64,000 bases of DNA from Alkalihalobacterium chitinilyticum (GCF_029028005.1 NZ_JAOTPO010000016.1:33161-97160), one strand, 5' to 3'. Positions 10,207 through 19,035 are shown, counted from the first letter of the stretch. Numbers and translations: made by a program. The notes: generated from the sequence alone by a model not told the origin.

Positions 10207-10248
10207 GAAAAAATGAACATTAAATAATAATACTAGCTTAGGAAAATA

Positions 10249-10554
10249 TTACGTATGGTGGATCACACGGTAAGCATTAAGCTCGTTTCCTGTAGCTGGT
10301 CCTTTTTCTTTTGACTCACGCTTTTCTTGATGCGCACGTTTAAATGCATCACTATGTAACCAAGCCTCATAATCTTCTTTTGTTTCCCATTTTGTGAATA
10401 CGACCTGTTTGCCGTCCTCAGCTTCGTTATCTAGAAATAAAAACTCTAAACATCCAGGAACATTTTTCATGTTTTCTGAACTTTTTCCAAAACGATCGGA
10501 TATATGTTGCTTTGCTTCTTTTGGTATATGAAGCTCATTCATTACTACGTACAT
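10249..10554 (-). CDS. Antibiotic-biosynthesis-monooxygenase-fold protein, heme-degrading (IsdG/HmoA-like)
   Basis: The 101-residue dimeric ferredoxin-like (ABM) protein starts MYVVMNELHIPKEAKQHISDRFGKSSENMKNVPGCLEFLFL and contains VVFTKWETKEDYEAWLHSDAFKRAH, the pattern of IsdG/HmoA-type heme monooxygenases, including the conserved tryptophan and the helix histidine. In Bacillus, such proteins open heme to release iron in the cytosol. The ATG at 10554 has GGAGGGATTTGTC in front; an upstream frame extension is not coding. Heme degradation is the best guess, but other ABM-domain oxygenases share the fold. Confidence 0.75.
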   Translation of the reverse strand: MYVVMNELHIPKEAKQHISDRFGKSSENMKNVPGCLEFLFLDNEAEDGKQVVFTKWETKEDYEAWLHSDAFKRAHQEKRESKEKGPATGNELNAYRVIHHT

Positions 10555-10744
10555 GACAAATCCCTCCATTTGTTTTTCTCTCCCTATTATACACAAAAGT
10601 ATGGTACTTATAGAAATAAATGGACTATTCATAGAAAAATCATATTTATGTAAAAGAAAACTTCCACACATACATTCACATTGCGATTATGTTACATTAT
10701 AATAAGAAGATAGGATTGATTGCTTTTAAGGAGGAAAACCTATT

Positions 10745-10834
10745 ATGGGATTATTACTTATTCTTGGTGTTTGTGTAGCATTTCTTGTAGCTATCTTCAC
10801 TGCTGGGTATGAAGAAAAGCCTCACAAAAATTAA
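10745..10834 (+). CDS. 29-residue single-span membrane peptide
   Basis: A short frame encodes MGLLLILGVCVAFLVAIFTAG followed by YEEKPHKN: one hydrophobic helix and a charged tail. AAGGAGG lies 10 nt upstream and a terminator follows within 10 nt, so this looks like a genuine monocistronic gene. Small one-span proteins often regulate larger membrane complexes. I do not recognise a family. Confidence 0.65.
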   Translation: MGLLLILGVCVAFLVAIFTAGYEEKPHKN

Positions 10835-10843
10835 TACTTATTG

Positions 10844-10878
10844 AAATAGACCTATTCTCTTGGAGGATAGGTCTATTT
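10844..10878 (+). terminator. Terminator after the 29-residue peptide gene
   Basis: A 12-bp stem AAATAGACCTAT/ATAGGTCTATTT with an 11-nt loop ends in a short T run. Confidence 0.8.
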
Positions 10879-10957
10879 TATATACTAAAATTATGCACCG
10901 ACTAGATGCTACAACTTAAATTGCAGCGGTCCAATCTGTAAGATCATTTCCCTTTAG

Positions 10958-11431
10958 TTATACTAACCCACGAAATCCTTGCTGGCGGATCGCTTCGTAA
11001 ATCACGATCGCCGCTGTGTTTGAAAGATTTAAGGAACGTATTTTTTCAGTCTGCGGTATCCTTAAACAATTCTCTTTTCGATCTTCTAATAACTCTTTAG
11101 GCAACCCTGTGGTTTCCCTGCCAAAGACAAAAAAGATATCCTTGTTTTCATCACTATAATCAAATTCACTGTAGTTTTTTGTCCCTACTGTTTCGATAAA
11201 ATAAAACAGACCTTCTTCATACTTAGTAAATAACTCATCTATTGAGTCATAGTAATTAATTGTAACGTTCGGCCAGTAATCACAGCCTGCTCTTTTTAAC
11301 ATTTTATCATCTGTTGAGAAACCTAATGGCCGGATTAAGTGTAAGGAAGTATTCGTCCCTGCACACGTTCTTGCAATATTCCCTGTGTTTGCAGGAATTT
11401 CAGGTTGATATAATACAATATGTAGTCCCAC
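10958..11431 (-). CDS. trmL: tRNA (cytidine/uridine(34)-2'-O)-methyltransferase TrmL
   Basis: The 157-residue SPOUT (alpha/beta knot) methyltransferase has the N-terminal IVLYQPEIPANTGNIARTCAGT, the middle FVFGRETTGLPKELL and the C-terminal knot RIPQTEKIRSLNLSNTAAIVIYEAIRQ. It 2'-O-methylates the wobble base 34 of tRNA-Leu isoacceptors using S-adenosylmethionine. Length is normal. B. subtilis calls it cspR, and it lies next to yhbB and queG there as here. The ATG has a normal AAGAGGTGT ribosome site. Confidence 0.95.
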   Translation of the reverse strand: MGLHIVLYQPEIPANTGNIARTCAGTNTSLHLIRPLGFSTDDKMLKRAGCDYWPNVTINYYDSIDELFTKYEEGLFYFIETVGTKNYSEFDYSDENKDIFFVFGRETTGLPKELLEDRKENCLRIPQTEKIRSLNLSNTAAIVIYEAIRQQGFRGLV

Positions 11432-11586
11432 GCTATGTACACCTCTTTATTTAATTTGCTATGGATTATTATACCACTTGTTGTTGTGATGAAAAGCATC
11501 CACCCTTACAATGTAATCTTCCCTTTATTTTACTAAAATTCAACTTCATTTATGGAGACCGTTTTTTGAGCCAAACTAGTACCGTT

Positions 11587-11632
11587 AAAAAAGGGTGCCT
11601 AAATACTTAGTATCAGGCACCCGATCTTTTTT
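11587..11632. terminator. Bidirectional terminator at the end of yhbB
   Basis: GGGTGCCT/AGGCACCC stem with an inner ATACT/AGTAT extension, flanked by runs of A and T. It overlaps the yhbB stop codon. Confidence 0.85.
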
Positions 11633-12533
11633 CCGAGTCAGTAATTTTAAAATACTTATATTTGATATTAGGCGTCCAAGCCGTCGAATCTTCATATTTC
11701 CAATAGCGCATTCGACTATTGGTCGTTTGTGCATTGACCAAGGGTTCCCCATTCTCGTCTTTAGCTACGACAATCGTAGTATGCTGCCATCTCCCGTTTC
11801 CATTAAAATCATAACAAATCACATCTCCTGGCGACAACTCACTAGCGGATGACATTTCCTTTCCCCTTACCCCAGACTTTGCTCCACTTAAATGCCAGCG
11901 CATTGAATGAGCAACAGACCAACTATAACTCCAATTGTTATTCCGGTACCACCAGCCATTGGAGCGATTGGGATGACCAATCATCGGTGCACCGCCTGCT
12001 CTTAGACATTGGGAGATGAAATTCGTACAATTATCTTCAAACCTGCGATAGGCCGGATTGTAATCGTTCCACCATCTTTCTGCATAACGAACAGCTTCTC
12101 TACGGTCATAAGACCAACGTTCTTCTGACTCCTCTACACTCCTCATCCATTCACGGTTCGGTGGTACTTCTTCCTCATGGTATTGAGCCTTCAATTCCAC
12201 ATCATCAACCAACTCACTTCGATGAAATGTAGCTTGTCGGTGTTGAATGGATTCTTCTATATAAAAATTTCTTCGTTGCTTAATCGATTGTTGGAGGTGT
12301 AAAACGTATTCTATTTTCGTTTCATCATCATACGTCCGCTGCCCTAAAATTTGTGCGTTGACTGTAGAGTTTACAAGTTCACTGTCTCTCGATTGCAGAC
12401 TTGCTAATTTTCGTTCTAAACATTTTTTATCACCCTCTGAAATGAGTACATCATCGTCGTTCCGAACATTTTCTACATACAAACCATTTCTATGTTCAAT
12501 TAACCGTTTCAATTGTTCAATCTGATCCGTCAT
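11613..12533 (-). CDS. yhbB: YhbB-like protein with C-terminal putative amidase domain
   Basis: The 306-residue protein ends in an Amidase_6-type domain (about residues 150-300): RREAVRYAERWWNDYNPAYRRFEDNCTNFISQCLRAGG carries the probable catalytic cysteine, followed by the aromatic NGWWYRNNNWSYSW and GDVICYDFNGNGRWQHTTIVV with the likely histidine. Residues 1-140 are charged and helical with no signal peptide. Position between the methyltransferase genes and trmL matches B. subtilis yhbB. The ATG at 12533 follows AAAGGAGGG at a long spacing; the frame continues upstream to 12809 without good coding character, so I exclude that part. The enzymatic substrate is not established. Confidence 0.82.
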   Translation of the reverse strand: MTDQIEQLKRLIEHRNGLYVENVRNDDDVLISEGDKKCLERKLASLQSRDSELVNSTVNAQILGQRTYDDETKIEYVLHLQQSIKQRRNFYIEESIQHRQATFHRSELVDDVELKAQYHEEEVPPNREWMRSVEESEERWSYDRREAVRYAERWWNDYNPAYRRFEDNCTNFISQCLRAGGAPMIGHPNRSNGWWYRNNNWSYSWSVAHSMRWHLSGAKSGVRGKEMSSASELSPGDVICYDFNGNGRWQHTTIVVAKDENGEPLVNAQTTNSRMRYWKYEDSTAWTPNIKYKYFKITDSEKRSGA

Positions 12534-12776
12534 TAGGAGAGGCCCTCCTTTTTCATTTTTCCTTACAAAAGATCCATATTCACTTAATCGAATAGTAAGA
12601 ACACCTGAAAACGAGGAACTCACACATTTGAGGAAATATTGGGGAGGAATTGGGTAATCAATACCCTTGATTGGCGTGCAGTTTTGAGAAGATAAAGGGT
12701 AGCCATTAACCACTCCTCCTGATTGCGCGCACACAAATGCAAGTATCTGGAATAAACAAAATTTCTCCCTTCCCTC

Positions 12777-12808
12777 CAAAAAAATAGAGCAGGAAAGATC
12801 CTGCTCCA
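12777..12808 (-). terminator. Terminator after the methylguanine methyltransferase gene
   Basis: On the minus strand GGAGCAGGA/TCCTGCTC with a short loop is followed by TATTTTTTT. Confidence 0.85.
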
Positions 12809-12817
12809 AAAGAATGT

Positions 12818-13348
12818 TTATGAAATTTTTTCAATTGCCCCTTCCATCTGCAGGAGAATTTCTTTTTTGTCTAGTCCTCCGCCGTAACCTACCATGGCAC
12901 CATTACTCCCGATCACACGGTGACACGGAATGATAATGGGAATAGGGTTTTGATTGTTCGCTCCACCGATCGCTCTTACCGCTTTAGGAGCTCCAATTTC
13001 TTGTGCAATTTTTTTATATGATCGTGTCTCTCCATAACCTATGTTTCGTAGCGCTTCCCAAACTTTCTTTTGAAAACCTGTTCCATAAAGATCAATAGGA
13101 AGTTCAAACTCATGACGTTCTCCAACAAAATACTCACTGAGTTGCTCAACAATAGGAGAAATCTTCTCTTTGTTTTGTACAAGTTCTCCTTTAATTCCTT
13201 GCTTTTTCAACCACGCTTTTAATGTCGGTAAACTAAAATCCGCTGTGCCAAAGTGGATATGGCATACGCCTCGTTCAGTTGCCGAAATTGTTAGCGCTCC
13301 AATTGGACTATCCATTTCATCATAATAAACCGTTGACTGAGCCGACAT
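12818..13348 (-). CDS. ogt: Methylated-DNA--protein-cysteine S-methyltransferase
   Basis: This is a suicide DNA-repair protein that takes the methyl group from O6-methylguanine onto its own cysteine. The active-site motif IIIPCHRVIG lies near residue 145, preceded by the recognition helix segment KAVRAIGGANNQNPIPI; the N-terminal ribonuclease-like domain is present (YYDEMDSPIGALTISATERG). It has 176 residues from the ATG at 13348, which has GGAAGGGATAAC upstream; the in-frame start at 13366 is less well placed. It has no Ada-type regulatory domain, so it is the constitutive Ogt type. Confidence 0.93.
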   Translation of the reverse strand: MSAQSTVYYDEMDSPIGALTISATERGVCHIHFGTADFSLPTLKAWLKKQGIKGELVQNKEKISPIVEQLSEYFVGERHEFELPIDLYGTGFQKKVWEALRNIGYGETRSYKKIAQEIGAPKAVRAIGGANNQNPIPIIIPCHRVIGSNGAMVGYGGGLDKKEILLQMEGAIEKIS

Positions 13349-13417
13349 GTTATCCCTTCCTTCCAACTCCAGTCTTGTACCTATCTTACTGAATAAACAA
13401 TATCTTTTCCACGGACG

Positions 13418-14557
13418 TCAGAGGCCCTCAGCAATGATATTCAGCCCTCTATTTATCTCTTCTACTACATCTGCGTCTTTTTCTCGGTCTTTCGCTTGTT
13501 TCAACTGTTTTTCTACAGATTTGCCACCAATTACAGCCAGTGCCCAGGCTGCAGTACCTCGTATAACAGGCCGAGGGTCTTTAGTCATAAGTTCTCTTAA
13601 TGGCTCAATAGCTTCCGTTTCTTTAAAATGTGCTAGGGCAATAATTGCATTTCTTTGGATTGGCTTTTTTCCTCTCCACGCTCCTGAAACATGACCAAAT
13701 TGCTCTTTAAATTGTCGATTGCTCATCGATAACAACGGCAAAAGAAGCGGCTTTGCTAGATCTGGATCAGGCTCCATTTCTTCGTGAATATGGAAATCTT
13801 TCCCCTTATTTTCTGGACAAACTTGCTGGCACGTATCACATCCATATAAACGATTCCCTAATTTCGAACGAAACCGTTCAGGTAAAAAGTCTTTTGTTTG
13901 AGTCAGGTAAGCTATACACTTTTGAGAATCCAGCTGCCCCCCTTGAACAAGGGCACCTGTTGGACAGGCATCAACACAGCGCCGGCACGAACCACACTGG
14001 TCTTCAAGCGGTTCATCGGGCTGAAACGGTATCGAGGTGACTAATTCCCCCAGATACACGTAAGAACCAAATTCAGGTGTAATAATGGCACAATTCTTAC
14101 CACTCCATCCAATACCCGCTCTTTCAGCCACTGCTCGATCTGAAAGTTCTCCGGTATCTACCATGGAAGTAATGTGAGCGTCTGGTACCTTTTCTACAAT
14201 AAATTTTTCTAAGAGTTGAAGTTTCTCTTTTAAAATCTGATGATAATCTTTCCCCCACGATGCTCTGCAAAAAATACCTCTTCGTTCTCCTTTCGTGCTT
14301 TTCGGAGGATTTTTCATTTTTGAAGGATAAGCTAAGGCAATTGAAATGATGGATCTAGCTTCTGGTGTAATCTTTTTCGGTTCAACTCGTTTTTCTAAAT
14401 CAGGTTCTTCAAATCCAGATTCATAACCTAATTCACGATGGAGAGTTAGTCTTTCTTTTAATGTTAAAAATGGATCAGCACTAGTAAAGCCAATTTTATC
14501 TATGTCAATACTTTTACTATATGCAACAATTTCATCTTTTAGCTGGGCATATGCCAT
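13418..14557 (-). CDS. queG: Epoxyqueuosine reductase QueG
   Basis: This enzyme performs the last step of queuosine synthesis, reducing epoxyqueuosine in the wobble position of tRNA with a cobalamin cofactor and two [4Fe-4S] clusters. Both cluster motifs are visible: CGSCRRCVDACPTGAL and CDTCQQVCPENK. The N-terminal DUF1730 cobalamin-binding region contains YLGELVTSIPFQ and SWGKDYHQ; the C-terminal ~70 residues form HEAT-like repeats (RNAIIALAHFKETEAIEPLRELM), as in the family. 379 residues from the ATG at 14557 (GAAAGGG upstream). It is YhbA in B. subtilis and keeps that position beside yhbB. It is divergent from the B3/4 gene. Confidence 0.95.
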   Translation of the reverse strand: MAYAQLKDEIVAYSKSIDIDKIGFTSADPFLTLKERLTLHRELGYESGFEEPDLEKRVEPKKITPEARSIISIALAYPSKMKNPPKSTKGERRGIFCRASWGKDYHQILKEKLQLLEKFIVEKVPDAHITSMVDTGELSDRAVAERAGIGWSGKNCAIITPEFGSYVYLGELVTSIPFQPDEPLEDQCGSCRRCVDACPTGALVQGGQLDSQKCIAYLTQTKDFLPERFRSKLGNRLYGCDTCQQVCPENKGKDFHIHEEMEPDPDLAKPLLLPLLSMSNRQFKEQFGHVSGAWRGKKPIQRNAIIALAHFKETEAIEPLRELMTKDPRPVIRGTAAWALAVIGGKSVEKQLKQAKDREKDADVVEEINRGLNIIAEGL

Positions 14558-14634
14558 GGAAAAAACCCTTTCTTTCAAAGTTACATCCATTATATGCTAC
14601 ACTATTTGAAAACAAAAAATAAAGAGGTGTTCTT

Positions 14635-15312
14635 TTGGAAGATATGGTTCGGCTTACAATAGATGATGAAATTAAAAGACTTGTACCTCGATTCAAGATC
14701 GGGGCTATTGCATATCCATCAATCGTCATTTCTAAATCCCCGCAAATGTTAAAAGGAAGAATTCGGTTTTACCAAGAAGAGTTAGCGCTGCAACTTGAAA
14801 GTAATGACTTAAAAAGTTATCCGGGTATTTCTGAATGGAGAAATACGTTTAAGTTGCTTTCGATTGACCCTGGGAGATACCGTCCGTCATCCGAAGCACT
14901 TATGAGAAGAGTTAAAAAGTCCGAGTTCTTACCATCCGTTAATTCTGCGGTTGATCTTAATAATTTTTTCTCAATTCGTCATCACATTCCATTTGGTGTT
15001 TATGATTTACAGCAATTAGAAGGAGATGTATTGATACGCCTCGGAACGAAAGAGGAGCATTACTTAGGAATGAACGGACGAGAAAACCAGATGGAAGGGA
15101 AACTGCTGTCCTCAGATGAAAAAGGTCCTTTTGGCAGTCCAATCGTTGATTCCAAACGATCGGCTGTCACCGAGGCAACCACTCAAGCTCTTCACCTGAT
15201 CTACCTCCAACCTTCAATGGACGATGAGGAATGTGAACAATTGCTTCAATCTGTTGGAAAAATGTTCACTCAAGTGCATGGCGGGGACTATCACTGCTCA
15301 ATCGTCACATAA
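14635..15312 (+). CDS. B3/B4 tRNA-binding domain protein
   Basis: The 225-residue stand-alone protein matches the B3/4 fold of the phenylalanyl-tRNA synthetase beta chain (FKLLSIDPGRYRPSSEALMRRV, VDLNNFFSIRHHIPFGVYDL, FGSPIVDSKRSAVTEATTQAL). Free-standing B3/4 proteins are thought to edit or bind mis-acylated tRNA, but this is not settled. It begins at a TTG 7 nt after AAAGAGGTG; no ATG is similarly placed. It is divergently transcribed from queG, about 77 bp away. Confidence 0.85.
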   Translation: MEDMVRLTIDDEIKRLVPRFKIGAIAYPSIVISKSPQMLKGRIRFYQEELALQLESNDLKSYPGISEWRNTFKLLSIDPGRYRPSSEALMRRVKKSEFLPSVNSAVDLNNFFSIRHHIPFGVYDLQQLEGDVLIRLGTKEEHYLGMNGRENQMEGKLLSSDEKGPFGSPIVDSKRSAVTEATTQALHLIYLQPSMDDEECEQLLQSVGKMFTQVHGGDYHCSIVT

Positions 15313-15412
15313 TTGGAAAATAATTCACGAAAACATTATAGAATTTAGTTTATTTCTTCGCTAAGATGGGAAATAGTAAGGTGTGATTGAAATTTGAAAG
15401 GATGATCTAATC

Positions 15413-15853
15413 ATGACTCAAGAAAAAGTATCCGCCATTTTAAACAAACAAATCGCTAACTGGAGTGTACTATTCGTTAAACTTCATAATTACCACTGGT
15501 ATGTGAAAGGTCCACAGTTTTTCACATTACACGCCAAATTCGAGGAATTCTATAACGAAGCTGCTTTACATATTGATGAACTGGCAGAACGATTATTAGC
15601 ACTTAAAGGACATCCTGTAGCAACAATGAAAGAATATTTAGAAACTGCGTCAGTTTCTGAAGCAACAGGCAATGAAACAGCAGATGATATGGTGTCGGCA
15701 ATTATCCAAGATTTTGATACACTGATCGATGAATTAAAAGAAGGTATGGAGGCAGCTGATACTCTCGGTGACGAAACAACAGCAGATATGCTTCTAGCGA
15801 TTCATCAATCATTAGAAAAGCACAATTGGATGTTACGCTCGTTCTTAAAATAA
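15413..15853 (+). CDS. dps: Dps-family ferritin-like DNA-protection protein
   Basis: The 146-residue protein forms a dodecamer that stores iron using hydrogen peroxide and shields DNA in stress. The intersubunit ferroxidase residues are visible in [43 protein letters not shown] (His, His, Asp, Glu). The C-terminus [15 protein letters not shown] is typical. GAAAGGATGATC precedes the ATG. B. subtilis has two homologues (Dps, under SigB, and MrgA, under PerR); the sequence does not settle which this is. Upstream TTATAGAATTTAG is only a weak PerR-box resemblance. Confidence 0.92.
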   Translation: MTQEKVSAILNKQIANWSVLFVKLHNYHWYVKGPQFFTLHAKFEEFYNEAALHIDELAERLLALKGHPVATMKEYLETASVSEATGNETADDMVSAIIQDFDTLIDELKEGMEAADTLGDETTADMLLAIHQSLEKHNWMLRSFLK

Positions 15854-15867
15854 TATGCGAATTCATT

Positions 15868-15906
15868 CAAAATCTGGTCTCATTTTTTAGGGACCAGATT
15901 TTTTTA
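15868..15906 (+). terminator. Terminator after dps
   Basis: AAATCTGGTC/GACCAGATTT hairpin followed by a run of T. Confidence 0.88.
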
Positions 15907-15959
15907 TTGTTCACTTTATTCACCTGCTATAGCTAAGAACGAGAGTACATTTTTAATGG

Positions 15960-17075
15960 TCAGCTCTGTTCAGTAGAGAAGTGTGTCTTATCTTTTGAAA
16001 TTGCTAATTCCACCAGCTTATGAAGAATTACATTAAAATCAGCCTCATTCGGATAATGCGCCGATTGCTCCAAAGTAATAAACTCCTTCCCTTTTGGCGC
16101 TGCAATACAATTAAAAAATTGTTTGGCCAGTTCGTAGTTCGTTGTTTTATCGTGTTTTCCTTGAATGAAGTAAACCGGAATATTAACAGTCGGCACCGTC
16201 TCTAAATAATTGGTTTTTGCTATCTCCATTTGTAAATCCTTGCTTTCTAGTAAGCTGAACTTTGCCCCAGTTATCAGCGCCTTCCAAAGATCAAGCAGTG
16301 TATAATCCGGGGATATAAACGCACCTCTAACTAATAGAAAAAGGTTCGGTTTTTTTGTACTTCGATCTTCGTATAGATCTCCTTTATACTTAGAAATCAG
16401 CTTATCGAGTTGCTCATCCTTTTTTCCGACATAGGGTGGTTCCCCAAGTTCATTTAGTACATGAAGTGCTCGCTGATCTCCAGTACGCTTTGCTTTCTCT
16501 GCCAACCAAGACTTCGCTAATTTTTGTGATTCTGCATCATTAACAACTTGAGAAATGCCGACATAAGTGTAAAATTTTTCGGGATATCGTTTGATTAACT
16601 CTGTTCCTAGTACAGTCCCCCACGACATGCCAACTAACATCACCTGGTCTTGGTGGAACTTTTCTCGTAAATAATCAACCAGCTCATGAATATCATTCAT
16701 AATTTGTTCAATATTCATTGATTTAGGATCGATGGCTTTGGAATAGCTCTTACCTGCACCGCGCTGGTCATAGTAAACAGCTAAATAGTGCTCCGTGATT
16801 TCTGGGAATAAGCTTCTAGAGCTAACACCAAAAGGAAAAGGCGCCCCAGGTCCCCCGTGTAAAAATAAACAGATCGGCAAGTCCTTGCTTTTACCTTCAA
16901 TCAAGATATACTGCCTAATGCCGCCGATATATAACTTTTCAACCTGGCTTATACCGCCACTTTTTATCAACTTCTTACTCTTTTTGATGATTTTTCTTTG
17001 AATAAAAGATCTAAGCCCAAAAACGGCTACCAACAACAATCCAAGTAATACACCGAGCATAATAATAGTTTTCAA
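15960..17075 (-). CDS. Membrane-anchored alpha/beta hydrolase (proline iminopeptidase-like)
   Basis: The 371-residue protein starts with one transmembrane helix (MKTIIMLGVLLGLLLVAVFGL) followed by a basic stretch, so the catalytic domain is membrane-tethered. The alpha/beta-hydrolase fold shows the oxyanion motif LHGGPGAPFPFG near residue 73, the nucleophile elbow GMSWGTVLG near residue 149, an acid in YFIQGKHDKTT and the catalytic histidine in QSAHYPNEADF. HGGPGAP and DQRGAGKS are hallmarks of the proline iminopeptidase group. Substrate unknown; aminopeptidase or esterase activity are both possible. Confidence 0.82.
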   Translation of the reverse strand: MKTIIMLGVLLGLLLVAVFGLRSFIQRKIIKKSKKLIKSGGISQVEKLYIGGIRQYILIEGKSKDLPICLFLHGGPGAPFPFGVSSRSLFPEITEHYLAVYYDQRGAGKSYSKAIDPKSMNIEQIMNDIHELVDYLREKFHQDQVMLVGMSWGTVLGTELIKRYPEKFYTYVGISQVVNDAESQKLAKSWLAEKAKRTGDQRALHVLNELGEPPYVGKKDEQLDKLISKYKGDLYEDRSTKKPNLFLLVRGAFISPDYTLLDLWKALITGAKFSLLESKDLQMEIAKTNYLETVPTVNIPVYFIQGKHDKTTNYELAKQFFNCIAAPKGKEFITLEQSAHYPNEADFNVILHKLVELAISKDKTHFSTEQS

Positions 17076-17409
17076 GATGATCTCCCCAGTTTTTTTAAAT
17101 TTGTCTTCTACCGTTACTCGCTCTTGTACTTTTAATAATATAAAAAAGTTCAGGACGTTAATATATATTCACTGAAGTGACGTTATTCCACATTTAAATG
17201 AGTAGGACAAACCGTAGATTATGTATTGAATTCAATAATTTCTCATAACCTTTCATTTTTTTTGAGGAGTATTCAGTATCATGTAATAGTTTGTACACAA
17301 CAGTGTTATGTGTGTAAACCAATTGTTATAGGCTTGTTCTTTTTCTCAGAATTTCTTGTGCTATCATAAAAACCAATTAGAGAGAAACATTAAATTTTGG
17401 AGGTAGTCT
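17076..17409. other. Divergent intergenic region upstream of the LysM-3D gene
   Basis: About 330 bp holding the promoters of the hydrolase (minus) and LysM-3D (plus) genes. The only site I can name is the WalR box at 17313-17329; no coding frame is convincing. Confidence 0.6.
17313..17329 (+). promoter_or_regulatory. Candidate WalR (YycF) box
   Basis: TGTAAA-CCAAT-TGTTAT fits the WalR consensus TGTWAH-N5-TGTWAH at every position. It lies 81 bp before the start of the LysM-3D gene, and the related B. subtilis gene yocH is a known WalRK target. A second half-site-like TGTTAT is 9 bp upstream. Confidence 0.7.
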
Positions 17410-18390
17410 ATGAAAAAAAGTATAGTTTCTTTAGTAACTGTTGCTGCAATATACGGGACATTTGGTTTAGGATCACACACATCTGCTAAGGAAGTTACCG
17501 TTCAAAAAGGGGATACGTTATGGGAAATCGCAAAAGCTAATGATATATTAGTAGAAGATTTAAAAGAGTGGAATGGACTTACCAATCATATTATTCATCC
17601 AGAAGACCGTTTGAAAGTTGCGCTTACTGAAGAATATTACATTCAAAAAGGAGATACTTTATCAGAAATTGCCCTGCAGTTTGACAATATTTCTTGGAAA
17701 GCATTACAGGATTGGAATCAGATTAATGACCCTGATTTCATCTTAGCCGGTGATACACTAACCGTCTATCTAAAAGGAACTCCTCAAGCAACAACTCAAG
17801 CAAAAGAAGTTGCTAATGTGACTGACACTGAAGGAACCCGCAATACAGAAGTAAGTACTACTTCAGATGTTAAGCAGGAAAAAGTAAAAGAACCTTCTTC
17901 AGTACCGGACGAGCCAGTACAGGAGAAAGCTGTCTCAGAAGAACCTATGAAAGAAGAGTCGAATAAGGAAGAAACTATTAAAGAAGAGCCTGTTAAAGAA
18001 GAAACTATTAAGGAAGACCCTGTTAAAGAAGAACCTGCTGCAGAAGAAGCGATGAAAGAAGAAGAAGTAGCTTCTAAGCCCGCTTCAGATGACAATGTAG
18101 CGATGGAACTAACGATGACAGCTACTGCATACACTGCATCTTGTGAAGGTTGCTCTGGAATTACTTCAACTGGAATTAACTTAATAGATAATCCTGATAA
18201 AAAAGTCATCTCAGTCGACCCTAGTGTTATCCCATTAGGATCAAAAGTTTACGTGGAAGGTTATGGACATGCGATAGCTGGTGACACAGGCGGCGCCATT
18301 CAAGGAAACAAAATTGATATATTCATACCAAACAAGCAAGATGCCATCAATTGGGGGGTACAAGAAGTAAACGTAAAAGTTTTTAAATAA
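17410..18390 (+). CDS. Secreted cell-wall protein with two LysM domains and a 3D domain (YocH-like)
   Basis: The 326-residue protein has a signal peptide (MKKSIVSLVTVAAIYGTFGLGSHTSA), two LysM peptidoglycan-binding repeats (VQKGDTLWEIAKAND..., IQKGDTLSEIALQFD...), a long acidic linker built of KEEPVKEETIKE-type repeats at about residues 155-225, and a C-terminal 3D domain with the three aspartates in VSVDPSVIPLG, AGDTGG and NKIDIFIP. 3D domains are lytic-transglycosylase-like folds found in YocH and resuscitation-promoting-factor-like proteins. It probably remodels the wall during growth. GGAGG lies 7 nt before the ATG; the WalR box upstream suggests control by the essential WalRK system. Confidence 0.9.
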   Translation: MKKSIVSLVTVAAIYGTFGLGSHTSAKEVTVQKGDTLWEIAKANDILVEDLKEWNGLTNHIIHPEDRLKVALTEEYYIQKGDTLSEIALQFDNISWKALQDWNQINDPDFILAGDTLTVYLKGTPQATTQAKEVANVTDTEGTRNTEVSTTSDVKQEKVKEPSSVPDEPVQEKAVSEEPMKEESNKEETIKEEPVKEETIKEDPVKEEPAAEEAMKEEEVASKPASDDNVAMELTMTATAYTASCEGCSGITSTGINLIDNPDKKVISVDPSVIPLGSKVYVEGYGHAIAGDTGGAIQGNKIDIFIPNKQDAINWGVQEVNVKVFK

Positions 18391-18394
18391 GAGA

Positions 18395-18434
18395 ATGAAC
18401 TGCCATATCGAAAATCGGTATGGTAGTTTTCTAT
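18395..18434 (+). terminator. Terminator after the LysM-3D gene
   Basis: AACTGCCATATCGA pairs with TCGGTATGGTAGTT (AAA loop), followed by T-rich sequence. Confidence 0.8.
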
Positions 18435-18604
18435 TTTCTAGAGCCCTCGCCGATATTCCACGAAAAGCCATTCTCCCTGCCCCTGCATACAATGATAAGA
18501 AAAGCAGATATGCCTGCTTATATGTGTTTTTTCGGTGTTCACCGCTCAAGACAACACACTCTAGCACAGGATTATTATAGTTAAGGTACTATCGGTTTTA
18601 CTTT

Positions 18605-18830
18605 ACGGCACTGAGAGGACGCTATTTTAGCAGAAATGACCTCTTTCAAGCATTTGTGGAACTGAGAGGCCCTTATTGCCTTAATATTAAGCAATAACAT
18701 CATGAAATATAGTAAATAAGGGCTTCTGAGGTCCCTAAGGAGTCAAATTAGCGTCTTTTTAAAGAAGATATAAGGGCCTGTGGAGTCCACTAATCTTTTC
18801 ATAAGTACGTCTTGAAGCCCCTTTACTGCA
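18605..18830. repeat. Cluster of GGACTGAGAGGCCCTTATT-type interspersed repeats
   Basis: The stretch holds direct and inverted degenerate copies of a ~22-bp unit: ACTGAGAGGCCCTTATT near 18,663; its inverted partner AATAAGGGCTTCTGAGGTCC near 18,716; ATAAGGGCCTGTGGAGTCC near 18,770; and a shorter ACTGAGAGGACGCTATTTT near 18,610. Direct and inverted copies alternate so that transcripts could fold. The same unit recurs at 22.9-23.09 kb. No gene is seen in 18,435-19,080. Confidence 0.7.
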
Positions 18831-18844
18831 CAACTATCGTTGAC

Positions 18845-19035
18845 TTATCGGAAGGAGGCGAAGTCTGCTAAAGAGGTTGGCGCCCTGAGCTAGACTTCAC
18901 CGAAAAGCGGAAGGCCAGCTTATTGGCGACAAGCGCTGGAGGGCCAGCAAGAAGTGGCTTGCTCTTTAGACACGCTTGGTCGATCGAAGCAACTTCGAGC
19001 CGATGGTGCCTGAAGCTAAACATCACCGAAACACA
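18845..19035. repeat. GC-richer structured intergenic repeat-like element
   Basis: A ~190-bp noncoding block with short inverted repeats (for example CGGAAGGAGGCGAAGTC and GACTTCACCGAAAAGCGG; GCGGAAGGCC with GGAGGGCC). Its composition differs from the AT-rich surroundings and it resembles the GCGGAGGC...AAGCGCTGGAG-type intergenic repeats common in Bacillus. No open frame is convincing. Only one copy is present in this window, so repeat status is inferred. Confidence 0.4.

Noticed and set aside
12534..12809. 92-codon N-terminal extension of YhbB
   Set aside because: Its sequence is unlike a coding region and ends upstream in the terminator of the neighbouring gene.
15336..15360. PerR-box-like TTATAGAATTTAG before dps
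   Set aside because: Too many mismatches to the TTATAAT-n-ATTATAA consensus to claim a site.
17796..18209. 137-codon minus-strand frame in the LysM-3D gene
   Set aside because: It is the serine-rich antisense of the Glu/Lys repeat linker.
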